A model generated the notes under the pieces. The model saw nothing but the letters and a program-made list of their open reading frames with translations, was not told the DNA's origin and searched no databases. A stretch of 35,532 nt of DNA, taken from contig CAJTWM010000036.1 of the NCBI GenBank assembly GCA_910579805.1, forward strand, positions 1 through 35,532, read 5' to 3'. This DNA is from an uncultured Lachnospiraceae bacterium. GTDB lineage: Bacteria; Bacillota; Clostridia; Lachnospirales; Lachnospiraceae. The translations under genes were made by a program, and so were the position numbers. Shown piece by piece: positions 31,335 to 35,532 of the stretch (positions within the stretch are counted from its first letter, which is position 1; each line of letters begins with the position of its first letter).

Positions 31335-32624
31335 TTAGAAATCTTTTTCACCATGCTCTTTTTCATATGCCTGCACCAGACGAATAATATCCCTGTTATA
31401 CCGCAGCCAGTCAGTATCAAATTTCTTCAAAAAAGCATCCGTATCTTTTTGGATCAAAAAGGTCTGAAGCTGTGCGTCTACCGCCATTTCAGACGGATAA
31501 TAGTGATCCTGATAATCCGTCATGTTTCCTGCTTCAATATGGGACAGCATACTGTCTAACATAGGAGAAAGCGTAAAATTCCCCTCTTTACATGGAATAG
31601 AAATCTGTTCCTCGATATACTTTTGTAAATTTTCTTCCGCATACAGAAAGTCTAACACTTCATAAGCCGCTTCTTTATTTTTACAATCCGCCATCACACA
31701 AAATTGAAGATCGATTCCCGAGTTTAACGTATTTTTTTCCGCTTCATCATTGGCCGGCATGACAAAAGAATCAATATTCAGTTCCGGGTTTACGGATAAG
31801 ATCTGCGGAATGGCATAACTTCCTATCGGATACATCGCCGCCTCCCCTCTTGCAAAAGCGGTACACGCATCGTTATAACCATAAGCAAAAGGCGCCTCTA
31901 CTCCATATTGCAGCAATTCCAAATATTTCTCCGAAACCTCTCTGTATTCCTTCGCAAACGTAGTTTCTCCCCTGTTTACCTGTTTTGTTACATCAGCCGG
32001 TGCAAGGCTGACCGCCATGGCATTCCAAGGCGCTAAGCACGTCCATGTATCCTTGAATCCAAAGTAGAAAGGAAGGATTCCTTCCGACTGGATCTGTCCG
32101 CACAGTGTCTTCAGTTCTTCCCAGTTTTGAGGGATTTCCCATCCATGCTCTTCAAACATGCTTCTGTTATAAAGTATGCCCGCCGCGTTTGCTACATAAG
32201 GGACTGCATAAACCCCTTCTGTTGGCACAAGCTCTAAAGCCTCGTCAATATCCAGATAAGCCTGCTTAATCTGCTTTAAGCCTTCATAATCCGAAACGTC
32301 CGCCAGTATCTGTGCATCTACAAAATAGGAATAATTAATATCTCCGCCGATTCCTATGATGTCCGGATAATCCTCTCTGATAAACCTTGTTCTGAGAATG
32401 GTCATGGCATCGTTAGGGGAGCTGATTTTTAACTCTATATCATCATGCGTTTTATTAAACTCCTCCTCGACCATTTCAAAATACCCCGCCGCTTCCGGCT
32501 TATACTGCACAATTTCAATTTTTGTCTTTTGACTGTCTTTCACATTTCCGCATCCTGACAGCATAACTGTGCCAAACAGACAGCATAATGCTAATTCCAG
32601 ACATTTCTTCCTCTTTCCCTTCAT
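31335..32624 (-). CDS. Sugar-binding lipoprotein of the ABC importer
   Basis: A 429-residue extracellular solute-binding protein, family 1 type. The N-terminus has a basic MKGKRKK, a hydrophobic stretch and the lipobox LSGC, so it is a membrane-anchored lipoprotein. The mature part has the expected two-lobe periplasmic-binding-protein pattern, with NSGIDLQFCVMADCKNKEAA and ILYNRSMFEEHGWEIP. It is the first gene of the alpha-galactoside operon and captures the sugar for the two permeases. A GTG nine bases further upstream would overlap the Shine-Dalgarno sequence AAGGAG, so the ATG at 32624 is chosen. A palindrome overlapping the -35 region upstream is the probable regulator site. Confidence 0.94.
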   Translation of the reverse strand: MKGKRKKCLELALCCLFGTVMLSGCGNVKDSQKTKIEIVQYKPEAAGYFEMVEEEFNKTHDDIELKISSPNDAMTILRTRFIREDYPDIIGIGGDINYSYFVDAQILADVSDYEGLKQIKQAYLDIDEALELVPTEGVYAVPYVANAAGILYNRSMFEEHGWEIPQNWEELKTLCGQIQSEGILPFYFGFKDTWTCLAPWNAMAVSLAPADVTKQVNRGETTFAKEYREVSEKYLELLQYGVEAPFAYGYNDACTAFARGEAAMYPIGSYAIPQILSVNPELNIDSFVMPANDEAEKNTLNSGIDLQFCVMADCKNKEAAYEVLDFLYAEENLQKYIEEQISIPCKEGNFTLSPMLDSMLSHIEAGNMTDYQDHYYPSEMAVDAQLQTFLIQKDTDAFLKKFDTDWLRYNRDIIRLVQAYEKEHGEKDF

Positions 32625-32650
32625 AGTATACACTCCTTCTTTTTTTGATA

Positions 32651-32692
32651 TTTATACCTTAACATATCATTATGCTATCGGTAAATACCGAT
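32651..32692 (-). promoter_or_regulatory. Promoter of the alpha-galactoside operon with palindromic operator
   Basis: On the minus strand TATAAA (32651-32656) is a good -10 but the -35 position has no TTGACA-like sequence. ATCGGTAAATACCGAT (32677-32692), a palindrome with seven-base arms, overlaps the -35 position. This is the layout of a promoter that needs an activator. The divergent AraC-type protein is the obvious candidate. Confidence 0.6.
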
Positions 32693-32736
32693 GTTTTGTA
32701 CATTTTATACCATAATACGATTTTTTATTTATTTAA

Positions 32737-32766
32737 TTGAAGTCATCTAGCATTTTGGTATATAAT
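32737..32766 (+). promoter_or_regulatory. Promoter of the AraC-type regulator gene
   Basis: TTGAAG (32737-32742), 18 bp, TATAAT (32761-32766) on the plus strand, about 55 bp before the regulator ATG. Confidence 0.65.
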
Positions 32767-32820
32767 AATTTTATACTCATTAATATAAACACAAAAATAC
32801 AATGAACGGAGAAAAAGAAT

Positions 32821-33672
32821 ATGAGCGAAGTGATTTTTTCTGTCTTCCCAAGCGAAAATTTTATTGATCTGGGGCTTTATCAGTTCGGCTGGGAACAATG
32901 TGATCCTTCCCATTCTTTTGGTCCGGCCGCACGCAATCATTATTTGTTTCATTTATGCTTGTCCGGTACGGGCACCTATATCGGAGATAATTCCAAAGGA
33001 GAATCCATTTCTTATCAGGTAAAAAGCGGACAGGGATTTATGTGTTTTCCGGGACAGATCTGCACTTATATCGCAGACAGGAATATTCCCTGGGAATATG
33101 CGTGGCTGGAATTTGACGGCCTGCGCGTAAAAGAAACGCTCGAACTGATCGGGCTAAAGCCTGACCAGCCAATTTATAAAGCCAGACAAAAAGACATGGC
33201 CGAAACCATGAAAAATGAAATGCTGTATATCGTAAATCATAAAGAGGCATCCCCCTTTCATCTGATCGGACACCTCTATCTTTTTATGGACAGTCTCCTG
33301 CACTCCAGCGCCGGAACACAGCTCAGCCGTGGAAACAGCCTGCGTGACTTTTATATTAAAGAAGCCTTTTCTTTCATAGAACAGAACTTTCAGAACGATA
33401 TTTCCGTAGAAGACATTGCCGCCTCCTGCGGCCTGAACCGAAGCTATTTCGGGAAAATCTTCCGCGAAAACATGGGAAAATCACCGCAGGAATTTTTAAT
33501 ATCCTATCGCATGACCAAGGCGGTGGAATTATTAAAACTTACCAGCCTGTCTATTGCAGATATTGGCAATGCAGTGGGATATCCGAACCAACTGCATTTT
33601 TCCCGTGCATTCAAAAATGTATATGGTGTTTCGCCCAGACAGTGGCGGTACGAAAACCGGATGCCTTCCTAA
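32821..33672 (+). CDS. AraC-family transcriptional regulator
   Basis: A 283-residue regulator, probably sensing an alpha-galactoside or its product and activating the divergent operon. The N-terminal part (about 1-150) is a cupin-type sensing domain, with HYLFHLCLSGTGTYIGDN and a GFMCFPGQICTY loop, as in MsmR and RafR-like proteins. The C-terminal part (about 180-280) has two helix-turn-helix motifs, ISVEDIAASCGLNRSYFGKIF and the AraC signature SIADIGNAVGYPNQLHFSRAFKNVYGVSPRQWR in part (GYPNQLHFSRAFK). It is on the opposite strand from the operon, 196 bp away. A purine-rich CGGAG lies about ten bases before the ATG. A terminator follows closely. Confidence 0.95.
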   Translation: MSEVIFSVFPSENFIDLGLYQFGWEQCDPSHSFGPAARNHYLFHLCLSGTGTYIGDNSKGESISYQVKSGQGFMCFPGQICTYIADRNIPWEYAWLEFDGLRVKETLELIGLKPDQPIYKARQKDMAETMKNEMLYIVNHKEASPFHLIGHLYLFMDSLLHSSAGTQLSRGNSLRDFYIKEAFSFIEQNFQNDISVEDIAASCGLNRSYFGKIFRENMGKSPQEFLISYRMTKAVELLKLTSLSIADIGNAVGYPNQLHFSRAFKNVYGVSPRQWRYENRMPS

Positions 33673-33696
33673 CTGCGGCTTCTTTCTCCATGATGC

Positions 33697-33738
33697 AAAA
33701 AATCTACCGGAATACTTCAACTTCCGATAGATTTTTTT
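33697..33738 (+). terminator. Intrinsic terminator of the AraC regulator gene
   Basis: AAAATCTA-C-CGGAA pairs with TTCCG-A-TAGATTTT with one internal mismatch, followed by Ts. The end of the decayed glycerate kinase begins four bases further on. Confidence 0.8.
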
Positions 33739-33741
33739 ATG

Positions 33742-34649
33742 AAAAAATGCAGTAATGCCGTTTTGATTACACACTGCCGCCTCTTTTGCAGCGCTCCCCG
33801 TAAAAGCAATCACCGGAATCTGATATTTCTTTGCGGCCTTTGCTACTCCAGCAGGCACTTTCCCAAAAACCGTCTGTCCATCCATTCTCCCTTCTCCGGT
33901 AATCACCAAATCCGCATTCTCCATATCCTTTTCCAATGCGGTTTCCTCCAATACGATCTTGATTCCCGATTCCAATACTGCATTGGTAAAGCTCAAAAAA
34001 GCAAATCCTAACCCTCCTGCGGCCCGAAAACGGCGCTGCAGCCGTTTTCTCCACACAAGACATTGGTCACGTCGCAGGCGATCCGAAAGGTACATTCTGA
34101 AAGTACGGCGGGCACGCCAGTATCCGTAATCGTTTTCAGCCGCTCCAGTCCCCTTGCGCCAAAAGGAATCTGCTTTCCGTCCTCATCCAAAAGGCCATAC
34201 CCTAATGCCTGCAGCATTCCGGCTCCGCCGTCGTTGGTAGCGCTGCCGCCTATACCGACTATAAAGCGGCGGCAGCCTCTTTCCATAGCGTCTTTGATCA
34301 TTTCTCCTACTCCGTAAGTCGTAGTATAAAGCGGATTCCTCTTTTCCTTTGGCACCAGCGTAATCCCTGCCGCCTCCGCCATTTCCATGACCTCCGTAAC
34401 GCCGTCTCCCAATATTCCGTAACAGCAGTTTACAGGCGTGCCTAACGGTCCTGTAACCGGCACGCTTTGCATCCTGCCATTCATTCCCTGCACCAGCGCA
34501 TCCACCGTTCCCTCGCCTCCGTCGGCCACAGGACGCACAATGACCTGCGCCTGCGCATCTGCCCGTTTGATTCCCTCCGCAATGGCTCTTCCCGCTTCTA
34601 TGGAAGATAGACTGCCTTTAAAAGAATCCGCCGCTATTACGATTTTCAT
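33742..34649 (-). pseudogene. Glycerate kinase, disrupted
   Basis: Remains of a glycerate 2-kinase (GarK/GlxK type, normally about 375-380 residues). The first part (34649 to 34008) begins MKIVIAADSFKGSLSS and is intact through the substrate and ATP regions (ADGGEGTVDALV, GIGGSATNDGGAGML, CDVTNVLCGENGCSAVFGPQ), then hits a stop. In a second frame the family sequence resumes at AAGGLGFAF (about 34035) and continues through ADLVITGEGRMDGQTVFGKVP to GITAFF at 33742. About 35 residues that usually separate these parts are missing, so a deletion caused the frameshift. The last 35-40 residues are missing as well, replaced by the terminator of the regulator gene. It is almost certainly non-functional. 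Confidence 0.88.
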
Positions 34650-34690
34650 ACAATTCCCATTCCTTCGCTATGTTTCTTCTATCTATCTGC

Positions 34691-34981
34691 CTATCTGCGC
34701 TCAATTTTTACTTCTGCCGGCATATGCATACGAAGATACCGCTCCATTTTCTCCGCATGAGTATGCGTGGAATGTATCCGGATCTTCTCCGGAATAATCC
34801 GGTTCTCCACAAGAAACACGCAGGCATCCAGGCCGTTATGCATCTCCCCCAAATCATAATCCAAAGAAATTTCCTCGATATTTCCTTTATTTTGAGCCGC
34901 CAGCCTTGTAAACTCCTCATAACTCCTTGCAGGAGTATATCTGTCCGGACAGGACCGGATATCGTCTAAAAAAATTCTCAT
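34691..34981 (-). CDS. Cyclic-phosphate-processing receiver-like protein
   Basis: A 96-residue protein resembling the small receiver-like cREC_REC family. The N-terminus MRIFLDDIRSCPDRY has the paired acidic residues of a receiver domain, followed by a central strand with SLDYDLGEMHNGLDAC and a C-terminal IRIHSTHTHAEKMERYL with conserved His residues that distinguish the group. Receiver domains of this kind lack a linked output domain, and proposals that they process cyclic phosphates rest on gene neighbourhood and have not been shown here. The ATG at 34981 has GGGAG eight bases upstream; the five preceding codons (from a TTG) overlap that site. It is 41 bp upstream of the decayed glycerate kinase start. 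Confidence 0.72.
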   Translation of the reverse strand: MRIFLDDIRSCPDRYTPARSYEEFTRLAAQNKGNIEEISLDYDLGEMHNGLDACVFLVENRIIPEKIRIHSTHTHAEKMERYLRMHMPAEVKIERR

Positions 34982-35017
34982 GTTCACTACTCCCAACTGC
35001 GGCCGATCGCCGCGCCG

Positions 35018-35350
35018 TCATAAAATCCGTAATTTATCATAATAAGTATAAAGCTTCTGTACCCCGTTTTCCAGCAGATAATAATGCATGATATAAGGCG
35101 CCAGCAAAACAAGGAACAGAATTGTCAGTAAAAACATAGAAATCTGCTGCAGAAACGCCGCTCCTAAGATAGACAGCATCGTGAGCAAAGCAAATATTAC
35201 CGTCACTATTAAATGAATCAGCCTTTCATGTTGAAAAAAACCAATCTGAATCAGGAGATCTTTCATAACTTTTTCTTTTTCCTCTTCCGTCATATTTTCC
35301 ATCTCCATATGTTCCATTTTTTTCAAATAATCTTTTAACCGTTTTCCCAT
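35018..35350 (-). CDS. Hypothetical membrane protein
   Basis: A 110-residue protein with two closely spaced membrane segments (about 44-63 and 68-92), for example LIVTVIFALLTMLSILGAAF and MFLLTILFLVLLAPYIM. The N-terminal 40 residues are charged (MGKRLKDYLKKMEHMEMEN) and helical, and the short C-terminus includes KLYTYYDKLRIL. No known family is recognised. GGAGG lies six to ten bases before the ATG. A promoter with a -35/-10 pair and extended -10 precedes it. It may be co-transcribed with the receiver-like gene downstream (36-bp gap). Confidence 0.72.
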   Translation of the reverse strand: MGKRLKDYLKKMEHMEMENMTEEEKEKVMKDLLIQIGFFQHERLIHLIVTVIFALLTMLSILGAAFLQQISMFLLTILFLVLLAPYIMHYYLLENGVQKLYTYYDKLRIL

Positions 35351-35400
35351 ATTGATCCTCCGCTCCCGCCAACGGTAATCTACAATCTCGCCTACTGTTT

Positions 35401-35429
35401 ATCATACCATTCCCGACCTTCGTTTTCAA
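35401..35429 (-). promoter_or_regulatory. Promoter of the membrane protein gene
   Basis: TTGAAA (35424-35429), 17 bp, TATGAT (35401-35406) with TGG making an extended -10, minus strand. Confidence 0.65.
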
Positions 35430-35469
35430 TTATTTCAAATGCACTCCTAAAAATATTTAACCTGAATTA

Positions 35470-35504
35470 TTCACGGCTGCGCCGTGAAAGTGGCTGAAAG
35501 CCAC
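35470..35504. other. Two adjacent palindromic hairpins near the right edge
   Basis: TTCACGGC (35470-35477) pairs with GCCGTGAA (35481-35488), and GTGGCT (35490-35495) with AGCCAC (35499-35504), with one base between the two stems. No T-run follows on either strand. It resembles the other GC-rich intergenic hairpins in the window. Confidence 0.55.
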
Positions 35505-35532
35505 GTGGTTACTGTATTTAAGCTGTTTATTG

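Noticed and set aside
33532..33741. Continuation of the second glycerate kinase frame through the terminator
   Set aside because: Homology ends at GITAFF (33742); the remaining codons are antisense to the AraC terminator and coding region.

Overview
The window (35.5 kb, low to moderate G+C) looks like chromosome from a Gram-positive anaerobe of the class Clostridia, most likely a Lachnospiraceae-type gut bacterium. The reasons are the Firmicutes gene order eno-secG-rnr-smpB-ssrA, purine-rich Shine-Dalgarno sites of the AGGAGG type, sigma-A promoters with TTGACA/TATAAT boxes, a lipoprotein-anchored sugar-binding protein, and a raffinose-type utilisation locus lacking its own ATPase. The species assignment is inference. 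Nearly all genes are on the minus strand. The plus-strand exceptions are an exporter operon (18.6-22.4 kb) and an AraC-type regulator (32.8-33.7 kb).

Layout. 1-414: two tandem strong minus-strand promoters firing off the left edge, with a structured leader. 415-3.7 kb: a lipoprotein and a response regulator/histidine kinase pair. 3.7-5.9 kb: small proteins of unknown function, including two tandem paralogues separated by a 34-bp palindrome. 6.1-11.1 kb: tmRNA and its partner SmpB, RNase R, SecG and enolase. 11.3-14.7 kb: a GntR regulator, ABC ATPase and large permease in overlapping frames under one promoter with an operator-like inverted repeat. 14.8-16.4 kb: cofactor-independent phosphoglycerate mutase. 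16.5-18.5 kb: a heptad-repeat coiled-coil protein, a possible 54-residue ORF and a cation diffusion facilitator. 18.6-22.4 kb: a promoter, a 32-codon leader peptide with a perfect ribosome-binding site, an intrinsic terminator and two half-size ABC exporters. 22.5-25.3 kb: thiamine pyrophosphokinase, a DEAD-box helicase with a terminator inside its own leader, and a small membrane protein. 25.4-33.7 kb: the alpha-galactoside locus. 33.7-35.4 kb: a decayed glycerate kinase gene, a small receiver-like protein and a membrane protein.

How the genes work together. The trans-translation genes lie together, with RNase R, which degrades non-stop messages, beside SmpB and tmRNA. In the sugar locus the divergent AraC regulator probably activates an operon that imports alpha-galactosides (binding protein plus two permeases). 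A GH36 alpha-galactosidase then removes galactose, and an amylosucrase-like GH13 enzyme acts on the released sucrose. The two exporter subunits form a classic asymmetric heterodimer.

The most interesting element is the leader of the exporter operon. The peptide ORF, the terminator, and a possible antiterminator pairing between the end of the peptide ORF and the terminator's 3' arm together suggest ribosome-mediated transcription attenuation of a drug exporter. It is analogous to the BmrB-BmrCD system of Bacillus subtilis, but the leader peptide here is not one I recognise.
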